A DNA stretch of 64,000 nt from Roseiarcus sp963751165 (GTDB lineage: Bacteria > Pseudomonadota > Alphaproteobacteria > Rhizobiales > Beijerinckiaceae). The notes under the pieces are model-generated. The model was not told the origin of the DNA. It saw only the letters and a list, made by a program, of their open reading frames with translations, and made no database searches. The stretch covers positions 1 through 64,000 of the forward strand of contig CAVVTP010000025.1 of NCBI GenBank assembly GCA_963751165.1, written 5' to 3'. The position numbers and the translations under genes are program-made. The stretch's first letter is position 1; every line of letters begins with the position of its first letter. Of the stretch, positions 1-8,581 are shown piece after piece.

Positions 1-1
1 C

Positions 2-124
2 GTGGCGGAGCTTGCTAGGCCGCTCGATATCAGATTCCTCGATGGCGACGAACCCGTTACGGCGGATGAGCTCGGAAAGGCCATCGGATCGAATTTCGCC
101 AAAGTTGGCAAAGGGTCAGTCTGA
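2..124 (+). CDS. C-terminal end of an unidentified protein (partial)
   Basis: An open frame runs from the left edge of the window to a TGA at 122-124 and gives about 40 residues, ending in a Lys/Gly-rich tail. The gene starts outside the window, so no start or domain can be assigned. It lies about 80 bases before the cytochrome P450 gene on the same strand. I do not recognise the family, and the frame could be chance. Confidence 0.3.
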   Translation: MAELARPLDIRFLDGDEPVTADELGKAIGSNFAKVGKGSV

Positions 125-204
125 TTCAGGCAGCCCGCAACCGCGACTTCGAGTTTACCGGTACGAAACCAGAATCAATACCTGATGGCTTAGGGAGAAT
201 CGAC

Positions 205-1589
205 ATGTCAGCTGTCACGTTCCACAATGTCCCTCTGTCGACGCCCGCCATTGTCGAGCCGCCGCTCAGCCAGCTAGCTCATATCCCCGGCACGGACGGG
301 TGGCCGATTGTCGGTTCGACGCTCGCTCTGCTCGCCGATCCGAAGGGCGAGGTGGAGCGCCAGGCCGCGCGCTTCGGCCCCGTCTACCGCATCCGCGCGT
401 TCGGCGGCCGCGGCATTTACCTTTTGGGCCCGGAAGCGAATGAATTCGTCCTGTTTGATCAGGCGAAGATTTTCTCGTCAACCCACGGCTGGAACGTCCT
501 GCTCGAGCGCATTTTTCCGCGCGGGCTGGCCCTGCTCGATTTCGACGAGCACCGGCTGCACCGCAGGGCCTTGGCGGTCGCATTCAAAGCGGGGCCGATG
601 AAGGCCTATCTCGAGAGCCTCAATCGCGGCATAGCCGGCGGGATCGCCGCCTGGAAGGCCGGTTCGCGCGACATGCTGTTCTACCGGCGATCAAGGAATT
701 GACCCTCGATCTCGCCGCGGTGTCGTTTCTCGGCGCCGAACTCGGTTCGGAAATCGCGGAGTTGAAGCGCGCCTTCACCGACATGGTGGTGGCCATCGTT
801 GCGGTCGTGCGCAAGCCAATTCCCGGCACCTCGATGGCGCGCGGCGTGAAGGGCCGCGCCTTCATGGTCGACTATTTCCGCCGTCAAATCGAGGCGCGAC
901 GGTCGAGCGACGGGGCGGACATCTTCACCCACCTGTGCAAGGCGACCACGGACGACGGCGGGCTGCTGACGCCCCAGCAGATCGTCGACCACATGAGCTT
1001 CCTGATGATGGCCGCACACGACACGCTCACCTCGTCGCTTGCCTCCTTCGTCTGGTTCCTGAGCGCGAACCCGGAGTGGCAAGACAGGCTGCGCGGTGAA
1101 GTTCAGTCGCTCGGCCTCGACAAGGGCGAGCCTCTCCCGTACGAGCGACTCGACGATCTGCCGTTGACGGAAATGGCGTACAAGGAGTCGCTGCGCCTCA
1201 TTCCACCCGCACCGGCGATTCCGCGTTGCGCCATACGCGACACGGAATTTGCCGGGTACAGGCTGCCGGCCGGCTCGCGCGTCAACCTCAATATCCTTTT
1301 CACGCATCACATGCCGGAAGTGTGGCCGGAGCCGGAGAAGTTCGATCCGTATCGCTTCACCGAGGAAGCATCGCGCAGGCGACACAAATTCGCGTTCGTG
1401 CCGTTCGGCGGCGGCGCCCACATGTGCCTCGGCCTGCATTTCGCGTACATGCAGGCGAAATGCTTCGCCTACCATTTCCTGTCGACGACAAACGTTTCCG
1501 TCGCGCCCGGATACAAACCAGACTGGAAGTTTTGGCCCATTCCTCAGCCGCGCGACGGCCTTCGCGTGCGGCTGACTCCGCTTGCTTGA
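205..1589 (+). pseudogene. Cytochrome P450, interrupted by a one-base frameshift
   Basis: Two adjacent frames together give a full-length P450 of about 460 residues. The first (205-702) carries the N-terminal proline-rich hinge and B/C-helix region. The second (699-1589) carries the I-helix (AAHDTLTS), the ExxR motif (KESLR) and the haem-binding loop FGGGAHMCLG with its cysteine ligand. The frames meet near 683, where the sequence reads ctaccggcg; one additional C would restore a continuous reading (tac ccg gcg atc aag). P450s are haem monooxygenases; this one looks soluble and most like the CYP120/CYP26-type group, but its substrate cannot be inferred. The ATG at 205 is preceded by gggaga at good spacing. 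It is either a recent pseudogene or a sequencing indel. Confidence 0.85.
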
Positions 1590-1740
1590 AAGACGAGACG
1601 CGTCGCCGCCCACGCCACTGTGGCCGCCCTCGTCGTCGGCGCCTTCGCGGTCGCCGTGATACAACGCCGCGTTCCGGACCTCGTCGCAGATGTGCCGCTT
1701 TGGCGACGAGCCGTGCTAAAGACCCCAGCAACGATAAACG

Positions 1741-2097
1741 CTACGATTTTGGTTTCCAGGGAACAATCGAGTGCCTCCATTTGGGATGGAACGCGTCGCC
1801 GCGGATGTCGAGACATCTGGGCTTTGGTGAACTTGACGCCCTTCCCGCACACCGTCGTGTCGAGAGCGCTCTCGACTTTTGAGCCCGGTCTTGGTCCTTG
1901 TCCCCGCAATGAGCTCGATGATGGTCGCGTGGTCTGTCAGCGGCCGGCCGCGCCGGCTGCTGCGTGATGCAGCAGAACAGGCGGTGCTCGATCTTGTTTC
2001 ATTTCGATATGCCCGGCGGATAATGCCGGACCTTGATCGTGAGTACGGTCTCGTCCGCGAGCTTCTGCAGCTCCACTTTCCGCAGCCGTAGTGGTTT
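1741..2097 (-). pseudogene. ISAzo13-family transposase remnant
   Basis: Read on the minus strand this stretch gives, across three frames, the C-terminal third of an ISAzo13-type DDE transposase. Pieces seen are KVELQKLADE, VRHYPPG, an NKIEHRLF motif, GRPLTDHATIIELI, a KVESALDTT segment and a final DAFHPKWRHSIVPW ending in TAG at 1741-1743. A stop replaces the Trp expected before NKIEHRLF, and at least two frameshifts are needed, so it is not functional. The N-terminal two thirds and the terminal repeats are absent. It shows past transposition between the P450 and luxR. Confidence 0.75.
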
Positions 2098-2160
2098 TGA
2101 GCTAAATGCTCTCACATCGAGGACACTCACAACCGCCGATCTGCAAACGCCATCTTATTG

Positions 2161-2196
2161 CATAGCACACGCCTGTGCATGGCATGTGCAGCTATG
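2161..2196. promoter_or_regulatory. Long imperfect dyad upstream of luxR
   Basis: The arms CATAGC-ACACGCC and GGCATGTGCAGCTATG are reverse complements apart from a three-base insertion and one mismatch, around a 7-base centre. An inner perfect repeat GCACA-cgcc-TGTGC overlaps the left arm. A TATTAT sequence follows at about 2201. It could be an operator or an RNA hairpin, 285 bases ahead of the luxR start; the role is inferred. Confidence 0.35.
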
Positions 2197-2480
2197 TTCA
2201 TATTATGTTCTCCCCACATTTGCTTGTTGTCGCGTTTGCGATGTTGACGCTAATTAACACAGCGGAATGACCCAGCGGAGGGGCTTGGTGGCCATAAATT
2301 CACAAGTATCGAAGGCGCCCGTCGGGTCGAGACCGAAGATCGGAGAGCTGCTCCATTCTGCCTTCGAATCGCGCCGCGTTCTCGCAACCGTCAAGGCCGC
2401 CGCCCAAGTCCGTGCTCATGCCCAGGACGGGGTGCTTGTGTTTGCCCGGACGCCATAGAACCACCACGCGAGGCTGAAGG
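2197..2480. other. Gap between the dyad and luxR
   Basis: Short open frames exist on both strands here (for example 2267-2458 on plus and 2300-2530 on minus), but none matches a family I know and none has a convincing ribosome binding site. No luxI-type synthase can be seen. The stretch is probably luxR leader plus decayed sequence. Confidence 0.4.
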
Positions 2481-3267
2481 ATGCTACAGAGCTCAATAAT
2501 GGAGGCCATCCGGTTCAGTGACTCCGCCATAAGACTGACCGATACGATACTGGGTTACAACGAGGAAGATCTCAGCGACACACTCAAAGCGATCGCATCC
2601 GAGATCGGCGTCTGTCATATTTCTTATATTCGCTTCGCACAGAATAAAAGCATCGACACGAGCATTTTAACCGCGTCTGTCACCTACTCGAAGGAGTGGA
2701 CACTGCGCTACTTCCTCAGACAATACGCGAACACCGATCCAGTCCTCGCGCACGGACGCACCGCCGTTCTACCGTTCGACTGGGAAATATTGAGCGACAG
2801 CAACCCTTCGGCGCTCGCCTTCTTTGCCGACGCGGCCAACTATGGCGTTGGGCGCAACGGCCTGTCGATTCCGGTCCGGAACCGGACCGGAATCTTTTCG
2901 CTGGTCTCCTTCAGCAGCGATTATTCCCGAACCGATTGGGAGGAGTATAAAGCACAAAACATGGCCAAGCTGCAATTGTTGTCTTGTCTTATCAATTCGG
3001 CCGCCAACATCAATTTCAAACTCCCGACCCCCCCCCGTGAAGCTTTCACGACGGGAAGAGCAATGTCTGATCTGGGCCGCGAGAGGCAAAACCTATCAAG
3101 AAATTGGGGAAATTCTTGATTTGACCTTCGGAAGCGTCAAGACACACCTGGACTCTGCCCGCCGCAAGTTGCACTGCATGAACTTGACCCATGCGGCGGC
3201 CGTCGCCGTCGCAACAAGTGTCATTCCCGCCAAGGCGCTACAGTACGACTTCCAAACGTGGGATTGA
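2481..3267 (+). pseudogene. LuxR-family quorum-sensing regulator, frameshifted at a C9 tract
   Basis: The first frame (2481-3119) encodes an autoinducer-binding domain with the usual landmarks: a Trp/Tyr pair, YANTDPV, a FDW motif and GRNGLSIPVR. The second frame, open to 3267, holds a typical LuxR DNA-binding domain: LSRREEQCLIWAARGKTYQEI, then LDLTFGSVKTHLDSARRKL. The frame changes in the run of nine C at about 3028-3036; eight C would fuse the two into one protein of about 261 residues. Such regulators bind an acyl-homoserine lactone and control target promoters, but no luxI is present in the window, so it would be an orphan ('solo') receptor. The ATG at 2481 is preceded by a weak gaggctgaagg; an ATG at 2499 is an alternative. 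The tract could be phase-variable or a sequencing artefact. Confidence 0.82.
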
Positions 3268-3587
3268 GGGCCCATCTGGTCAGAGCCCAATCTTCCCGCT
3301 GTTCCGCCTGCAGCGGCGATTTTCCCGTAAACCCTTGAACTTGCAAGAGTTTTGGCGGGAGAAGCTTGCGGCGGACACGGCCCGTTTGGCGAAATCCGCT
3401 GTTTTGGCCGCTATTACCAGCAAATCCAACCGGCTGGATCAGCTGATCGGCCGCTCGCCTCAGTTCTGCAAATCGCCTCATGATTCAACCAGCGGGGCCT
3501 CTGGTATAAGCGAGAGGGCTTGACCACGCGCGCAACCAACGTCTTTGGGAAGGAAGAGCCCTCCGGCGGCCGCCCTCGCCTTGGGCC
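3268..3587. other. Intergenic region between convergent luxR and the Nramp gene
   Basis: The two genes converge on this 320-base stretch. I see no gene, RNA or clear terminator; a plus-strand frame at 3191-3523 has no recognisable content. Confidence 0.5.
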
Positions 3588-5231
3588 TCAACCGGTCCCG
3601 ATCGCCAGCGAGACGATGCGGACGAGCACGAGACCCCCCGCGACGACGAGATAGAGGCGCAGGACCGCCATCCAAATCCTCGCTGCGGCGGAGAGTTTCG
3701 CCGGGGGAAGCTTGTGGAGGGGCGGCATCCGCCAGGCGTTGCGGTCGAATGCAGCCGGCGGGGCCAAATCCGCATCCTTCCTCCTTGGGCTGAAGGCGGC
3801 CAGCGCGAACGCGACAGCCGCGACAACTGCGGCTCCGGCGAGGATGCCGACGATCGTCCGCTCGCTCGCCCAGTCGGGAAAGAGCACCGAGACTGTGAGG
3901 ATCATCGATAGCGCTACCAGCGCCGCGATGACCGCCCCCGTGACCGCGTTCACGCGGCGCCCGTTTACCCAGGGCCCCAACACCGAGCGATCGTTGCAGA
4001 GCAGCAGAAGGAACACGGTCGCGCTCGGCAGGAGGACGCCGGCCAGAGTTTGGACGGACACGGTGAGCAGCCCGAGCGGCGCGCCGGGGGTCAGCACGAT
4101 CGCTGCGGCGATCGCGATGAGGCATGCGTAGACGGCATAGAAACCTTTGGCGTCCGACACCTTGCGGTGGAGCGAGTGGCTGGCCGAGAAAACGTCGCCG
4201 ATCGCGTAAGCCGTCGAGAGCGACACCGCCGCCGCGCCGATCAGCGCAGCATCGATAAGGGCGATGGCGAACATCGCGCCGACCGCGCGCCCGGCGTATC
4301 TTTCGAGGCCGATGGCGATGGCGCCCGCGTCGGTGAAATTGCCGAACTCCGGAGTTCCGGCGAAAGCCGTCGCGGTCACGGCGATAATCGCCGTCGCGCC
4401 GACGACGACGAGCCCGATGCCGAGCCAAAGGTCCAGCCGCTCGTAGCGGATGAAGCGCGGCGTGATGCGCTTGTCGATCACGTAGCTCTGCTGGAAGAAG
4501 AGCTGCCAGGGCGCGACCGTTGTGCCGACGAGACCGATGACCAGCAGCATAATGTCGCTCATCTTGCCGGTGGCCGGGAGTTGCGGAACGACGAAATCGC
4601 GGGCGACCTGCGCGAGCGGCGGATGGACGAAAAAGTAGATCGGCAGCAGCAGCAGGCTGCCGAACACCAGCAGCATCGCGAACCGCTCGAACCGGCGGAA
4701 ATCGCCGGTGCCCGCAGCGGCGATGATGAGGCCCGCCGCGACGACGACGCCTGCAACCTTGTTGAGGCCGAGATAGTCGAGCGCAAGACTGATGCCGATG
4801 AATTCGGTCACGATCGTCAGCGCATTGAGCAGAAAGAGGTCAATGACGCTGAAGGCGCCCCAGAACCGACCGAAACGCTCGAAGATCAGCCGGGCGTGCC
4901 CGACGCCGGTCACTGCGCCGAGGCGCAGCACCATCTCCTGATTGACATAGAGCACCGGGACCAGCAGCGCCAGAGTCCACAACAGGGTCGTGCCATAGGT
5001 CTGGCCGGCTTGACCGTAGGTGGCGAACGCGCCCGCGTCGTTGTCGCCGGCCATCACGATCAGGCCCGGGCCCAGGACGGCGAGCAGTGTGGTGAGACGG
5101 CGCTTCCAGCTGTTTCGCGGCGCAACGTCGCCGTGGAGGATGGTGCCGAAGGCTCCGCGAATATGGCCAATGTGCGCGGCGTCGAGCACGGCGGCCTCGA
5201 CCGGCTCGGCGATCTTGACGTTCATCGTCAT
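3588..5231 (-). CDS. Nramp-family transporter, NRMT-like (possible Mg2+ carrier)
   Basis: A 547-residue integral membrane protein with about eleven hydrophobic helices and the Nramp fold signature GPGLIVMAGDNDAG in helix 1 (residues 54-67). Classical Mn/Fe Nramp proteins have DPGN here and an Met-Pro-His motif in helix 6. This one has DNDAG at 63-67 and APWQ at about 240-243, so the soft-metal-binding Asn and Met are missing. The same kind of replacement marks the Nramp-related magnesium transporters, so Mg2+ rather than Mn2+ is the more likely substrate; that is inference. The ATG at 5231 has aaaggagc about eight bases upstream; a second ATG two codons on is possible. A C-terminal extension of about 60 residues holds one more hydrophobic helix. 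Confidence 0.85.
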   Translation of the reverse strand: MTMNVKIAEPVEAAVLDAAHIGHIRGAFGTILHGDVAPRNSWKRRLTTLLAVLGPGLIVMAGDNDAGAFATYGQAGQTYGTTLLWTLALLVPVLYVNQEMVLRLGAVTGVGHARLIFERFGRFWGAFSVIDLFLLNALTIVTEFIGISLALDYLGLNKVAGVVVAAGLIIAAAGTGDFRRFERFAMLLVFGSLLLLPIYFFVHPPLAQVARDFVVPQLPATGKMSDIMLLVIGLVGTTVAPWQLFFQQSYVIDKRITPRFIRYERLDLWLGIGLVVVGATAIIAVTATAFAGTPEFGNFTDAGAIAIGLERYAGRAVGAMFAIALIDAALIGAAAVSLSTAYAIGDVFSASHSLHRKVSDAKGFYAVYACLIAIAAAIVLTPGAPLGLLTVSVQTLAGVLLPSATVFLLLLCNDRSVLGPWVNGRRVNAVTGAVIAALVALSMILTVSVLFPDWASERTIVGILAGAAVVAAVAFALAAFSPRRKDADLAPPAAFDRNAWRMPPLHKLPPAKLSAAARIWMAVLRLYLVVAGGLVLVRIVSLAIGTG

Positions 5232-5673
5232 GGGTTTGCTCCTTTCGCCGTCACCGGCTCGGGAGCAACCCGCCGGGGATCAGTCGGCGAGGGTCAACTC
5301 AGGAGCGGCGGCAGCTTTTTCGTTCGGTTGCAGGGAACCCGCGGGATGCGACAGTCGCGCTCCAACGGGGCGTCTAGGGCCGTCGTTCAAGTCTGTCTCC
5401 TCTTCCGGCCGCGATCGGCTGAGCCCCAAAGGGCCACTGGCCGTTCGTGCGGCGTTTAAGCTCCGACGCCGCGCGACGACCGTCATCTGGTCGTCACGTT
5501 TCGCGTCAACGCGCTCGAATTTGAGCATGATCGGCCGCGTCGGTCAACCAACGCGGTCCCGTGCCGGATGATCCCGCCAGCCGGATTTGTCAACGTCAGA
5601 AATATCTTGAAGGGTTCAGGTCCAGTTCAGCCGCAACAGCGTTTGATAGGCGTGGCAGCATGGAGGAAGCTGC
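5232..5673. other. Divergent intergenic region
   Basis: This region separates the Nramp gene (minus) from the small exported protein (plus) and must hold both promoters. An 82-codon minus-strand frame (5280-5528) is Arg/Pro-rich and unsupported. I looked for a metal-sensing riboswitch and could not recognise one. Confidence 0.4.
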
Positions 5674-5961
5674 ATGGTTTCTCGTCTTGTTCCAAAGGGA
5701 CTGCTCGCCGCCACCGCAGGCGCCGCGCTCATGATCGCCGCCTCGTCCGCCCCGGCGTCCGCGTTCACGCTCTCCTCGCCCTCGCTCGACCAGCCGGTCG
5801 CGAGCTCGGACGTCCAGCAAGCGTACTGGGGCTATCATCATTGGGGCTATCACCGTTGGGGCTGGCATCACTGGGGCTGGCGTCCCTACTGGCGCCCCTG
5901 GGGTCACCCATGGCGACGTTGCTGGTGGACCTGGCACGGCCGCATTTGCCGCTGGTACTGA
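5674..5961 (+). CDS. Small exported His/Trp/Tyr-rich protein
   Basis: A 95-residue protein. Residues 1-30 form a Sec signal peptide (positive start, hydrophobic core, cleavage after PASA). The mature half is dominated by a repeated aromatic pattern, GYHHWGYHRWGWHHWGW, ending in an Arg/Trp-rich tail with a pair of cysteines (RRCWWTWHGRICRWY). Similar short exported Trp/His-rich proteins occur in Hyphomicrobiales without known function. Histidine clusters suggest metal or haem binding, and the position opposite a metal transporter fits, but both points are inference. The ATG follows a weak ggaggaagctgc site. Confidence 0.7.
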   Translation: MVSRLVPKGLLAATAGAALMIAASSAPASAFTLSSPSLDQPVASSDVQQAYWGYHHWGYHRWGWHHWGWRPYWRPWGHPWRRCWWTWHGRICRWY

Positions 5962-6004
5962 CGCGTCCGTCAGCGGCGCCGACGGCTAACTGGCGCTCGA
6001 CACG

Positions 6005-6751
6005 CTAGCCCTGCAGCTTCGCCATCAAGTCGTCTGAAATCTCGAAGTTGGCGGTGACGTTCTGCACGTCGTCGTTGTCTTCGAGCGCGCTGACTAGGCG
6101 CAGGATCTTCTCGCCCGCGTCGTCGTCCACGGCCACGGTATTCTGGGGCCGCCAGACGAGCGAGGCCTTGCGAGGCTCGCCGAACTTGGCCTCCAGCGCC
6201 TTTTGCGCTTCCGCCAGGACCTCGACCGATGTGATCACTTCGTGCTCATCTGGCCCCGACGCGACGTCGTCGGCCCCGGCGTCGATCGCCGCCTCCAGCA
6301 TCGCCTCGTCGTCGGCCGCCTTGCGGTCGTAGACGATGAGGCCGACCCGATCGAACATGAACGAAACGGCTCCGGTCTCGGCCAGCGACCCGCCAGCCTT
6401 CGCGAAGGAGGAGCGGATCTCACCCGCCGTGCGATTGCGGTTGTCTGTCAGGGCCTCGACGATGACCGCGACGCCGCCGGGCGCGTAGCCCTCGTAGCGC
6501 ACCTCGTCGTAATTCTCTCCCTCCGCGCCCGAAGCTTTCTTGATCGCGCGCTCGATATTGTCCTTGGGCATGTTCTCCGCGCGGGCGGCAAGCACGGCGG
6601 CCCGCAGACGTGCGTTCATCGTCGGGTCGGGCAGGCCCATCTTCGCCGCCACCGTGATTTCGCGCGCGAGCTTGGAAAAAAGCTTGGACCGGATCGCGTC
6701 CTGCTTCCCTTTCTTGTGCATGATGTTCTTGAACTGACTATGGCCGGCCAT
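6005..6751 (-). CDS. yebC: YebC/PmpR (TACO1) family protein
   Basis: A 248-residue protein with the full family pattern: MAGHSQFKNIMHKKGKQDAI at the N terminus, a VAAKMGLPDP region, a YEGYAPGGVA core and an acidic C-terminal domain. Members were annotated as transcriptional regulators; bacterial homologues have also been linked to translation of difficult sequences, like mitochondrial TACO1. It normally neighbours ruvC-ruvA-ruvB in alphaproteobacteria, but those genes are not here. Length and start match the family. Confidence 0.95.
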   Translation of the reverse strand: MAGHSQFKNIMHKKGKQDAIRSKLFSKLAREITVAAKMGLPDPTMNARLRAAVLAARAENMPKDNIERAIKKASGAEGENYDEVRYEGYAPGGVAVIVEALTDNRNRTAGEIRSSFAKAGGSLAETGAVSFMFDRVGLIVYDRKAADDEAMLEAAIDAGADDVASGPDEHEVITSVEVLAEAQKALEAKFGEPRKASLVWRPQNTVAVDDDAGEKILRLVSALEDNDDVQNVTANFEISDDLMAKLQG

Positions 6752-7089
6752 GCGTCGCCTCTATGACGCGCCTTTTGCGCGCGTGGAATTGAGTGATCCG
6801 GCGCCCCGTATACGCCAGGGCGCAACGGTAAGGAAAGGCGCGAGTAGACATGTCCATGGTGCGGGCCGGCGGTCCTTACGGAAGCTCGCTCTTTCGCGTC
6901 CGCGTGTCGCGAACAGGCAGGCGCACGAGGTCCGTCCGCCTTCCCTCCGCCAGTCCGAAACGCCTGGTATGGGATTTCAAGCCGAGCAGGCGTTCACGCC
7001 TGCGGCTCGTTTTGCCCATTGCGCGCGCGTTCGCGAGCGTTTATACCGCCGCGCGCTTTCCGGGTGGGGTCGCCCGGGCGGCCGGAGAT
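6752..7089. other. Intergenic region upstream of yebC and tRNA-Val
   Basis: This stretch of 338 bases holds the yebC promoter on the minus strand and the tRNA promoter on the plus strand. Open frames on the plus strand are Arg-rich shadows. I see no further gene. Confidence 0.5.
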
Positions 7090-7164
7090 GGGCGCTTAGC
7101 TCAGCGGTAGAGCACTACCTTGACATGGTAGGGGTCAGAGGTTCAATCCCTCTAGCGCCCACCA
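7090..7164 (+). tRNA. tRNA-Val (anticodon GAC)
   Basis: A complete 75-base cloverleaf. The acceptor stem GGGCGCT (7090-7096) pairs with AGCGCCC (7154-7160), followed by discriminator A and an encoded CCA. The D-arm is AGCTCAGCGGTAGAGC, the anticodon stem CTACC/GGTAG encloses TTGACAT, and the T-loop is GGTTCAATCC. Anticodon GAC reads GUC and GUU valine codons. Confidence 0.96.
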
Positions 7165-7248
7165 TCTCCAGCATAATTTCGGCGTCGTCTCGTACGGGCC
7201 TTTGGCTCGCGCGCACGACGGCCATGTAACGAGGAAACGACGGCGTTT

Positions 7249-7779
7249 ATGAACCCAGCACGGCTGAACGGCCCGCGGATCCTTCTTCGCTTTCTCTCGG
7301 GCCTGGCTTTCCTTGCGGCTTTGCTTGCCGCGACGGGCGCCGCCCGCGCCCAGGGGGTGATCAAGGATAAGCACGGCGACTGGGAGACGCGCTGCGAGAC
7401 GCCGCCAGGCGCGGCCCACGAGCAATGCGCGATCGTCCTCAGCGTCGTCGACCAGGAGCGGCCCAACCTGACGCTGGTCGTGATCGTGCTGAACACCGCG
7501 GACCGCAAGGCCCGCCTGATGCGCATCATTGCGCCGCTCGGCGTGCTGTTGCCTCCGGGGGTGAGTTTGCGGATCGACGACCAGGACATGGGCCATCTCA
7601 ACTTTCTTCAGTGCCTCGCCAACGGCTGCGTCGCCCAGGTCGCGATGGATGACAAGCTCATCGACAAGCTGAAGTCCGGCAAGACCGCGACGCTCGGCAT
7701 CTTCCAGACGCCGGAGCAGGGGGTCGGTGTGCTTGCGCCGCTCGCCGGCTTCAAGGAGGCCTACGAGCAATTGCCATGA
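7249..7779 (+). CDS. Invasion-associated locus B (IalB) family protein
   Basis: A 176-residue exported protein with a signal peptide of about 34 residues ending GAARAQ. The mature part has the IalB pattern: GDWETRCE, a pair of cysteines in the N-terminal third, and FLQCLANGCVAQV in the second half. IalB was first described in Bartonella erythrocyte invasion, but the family is widespread in free-living Hyphomicrobiales, so a role in invasion should not be assumed. It follows tRNA-Val by 84 bases. Confidence 0.85.
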   Translation: MNPARLNGPRILLRFLSGLAFLAALLAATGAARAQGVIKDKHGDWETRCETPPGAAHEQCAIVLSVVDQERPNLTLVVIVLNTADRKARLMRIIAPLGVLLPPGVSLRIDDQDMGHLNFLQCLANGCVAQVAMDDKLIDKLKSGKTATLGIFQTPEQGVGVLAPLAGFKEAYEQLP

Positions 7780-7838
7780 CGGCGCGGGCGTCGTAAGCAC
7801 CGGCCCGAATCGTCATGGCCTCCCGAGAGCCCGCTTAG

Positions 7839-8510
7839 ATGCCGAAGTCGTACACCACGAACGGTCGCCCGCCGTTCGTCGGCGCGCTGCTGCCATTCGC
7901 CGCGCTCGCTCTGCTCGCCGGATGCAGTTCGGTCGAGAGTTTCCTTCCGCACGGCGATCCCAATGCGACCGCGATCGAACTCGGCGCGAACCCGCCGAAG
8001 ACCGCTCATCCGGGAGCGAATTCGAGCGAGAAACCTACCGTTCGCCCCATCGCTTCGATCGACATCCGCTGTCCGACAGTGGACGTCGCTGACGGCGGCG
8101 AGGCCTACCGCGTCGGCGGGGCCGACAACGAGTTGGTGCGCTACCAGTTCAACATTGGCGACACCGCGCGGGAGTGCGATCCGGCCGGACCCGGCCAAGC
8201 CTCGCTCAAGATCGGCGTCAAGGGCGATGTGGTGATCGGACCGGCCGGCTCGGCCGGAACATACAGCGTCCCGCTCAAAATCATCGTCACCGACGAGACC
8301 GACAAGAAACAGGTTTTCTCCAAGACCTATAAGGTCGAGGCGACGACCGACGGGGTCACCGCCGGCGCCTTCGAAGTCGTCACAGATCCAATCCTGTTGC
8401 CGATGCCGACGCTCCAACTCGCCGATCTCTATACGGTCAGCGTTGGGTTCGAAGCGGGCGCCGCCGCGGCTCCGGCGCATCGCCACAGGCGTCCTCATCC
8501 TGCCGGATAG
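7839..8510 (+). CDS. Putative outer-membrane or periplasmic lipoprotein
   Basis: A 223-residue protein with a lipoprotein signal peptide: hydrophobic core LLPFAALALLAG followed by Cys at about residue 29 (lipobox LLAGC). The mature part begins with a Pro/Asn-rich linker and continues into a beta-rich domain with RCPTVDVADGG and alternating hydrophobic strands. I recognise no named family. It sits between ialB and the glycine riboswitch on the same strand. The His/Arg-rich C-terminal tail is odd but in frame. Confidence 0.65.
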   Translation: MPKSYTTNGRPPFVGALLPFAALALLAGCSSVESFLPHGDPNATAIELGANPPKTAHPGANSSEKPTVRPIASIDIRCPTVDVADGGEAYRVGGADNELVRYQFNIGDTARECDPAGPGQASLKIGVKGDVVIGPAGSAGTYSVPLKIIVTDETDKKQVFSKTYKVEATTDGVTAGAFEVVTDPILLPMPTLQLADLYTVSVGFEAGAAAAPAHRHRRPHPAG

Positions 8511-8528
8511 CGCAACGCGGATGCTCCG

Positions 8529-8557
8529 TTGACAAAGGCCGCGCTGTCGGGCTAGCT
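8529..8557 (+). promoter_or_regulatory. Promoter of the glycine cleavage operon
   Basis: TTGACA at 8529-8534 and CTAGCT at 8552-8557 are separated by 17 bases. This is a good match to the housekeeping promoter form in alphaproteobacteria (TTGACA, CTAnnT). Transcription would begin just before the riboswitch. Confidence 0.6.
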
Positions 8558-8581
8558 CGCGTGCGTCAGCCGAAGACACCT

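Noticed and set aside
4050..5459. A 469-codon plus-strand open frame
   Set aside because: Antisense to the Nramp gene, extremely rich in Arg, Glu and Asp, and without a recognisable domain.
5280..5528. An 82-codon minus-strand frame as a leader peptide of the Nramp gene
   Set aside because: No ribosome-binding site and no regulatory feature (proline run or RNA switch) that I could identify.
5232..5673. A metal-sensing riboswitch before the Nramp gene
   Set aside because: I looked for manganese (yybP-ykoY) and magnesium-type patterns and could not match conserved cores.
7090..7164. tRNA-Val as an integration site of the phage-like element
   Set aside because: The integrase lies 50 kb away and ordinary genes surround the tRNA on both sides.
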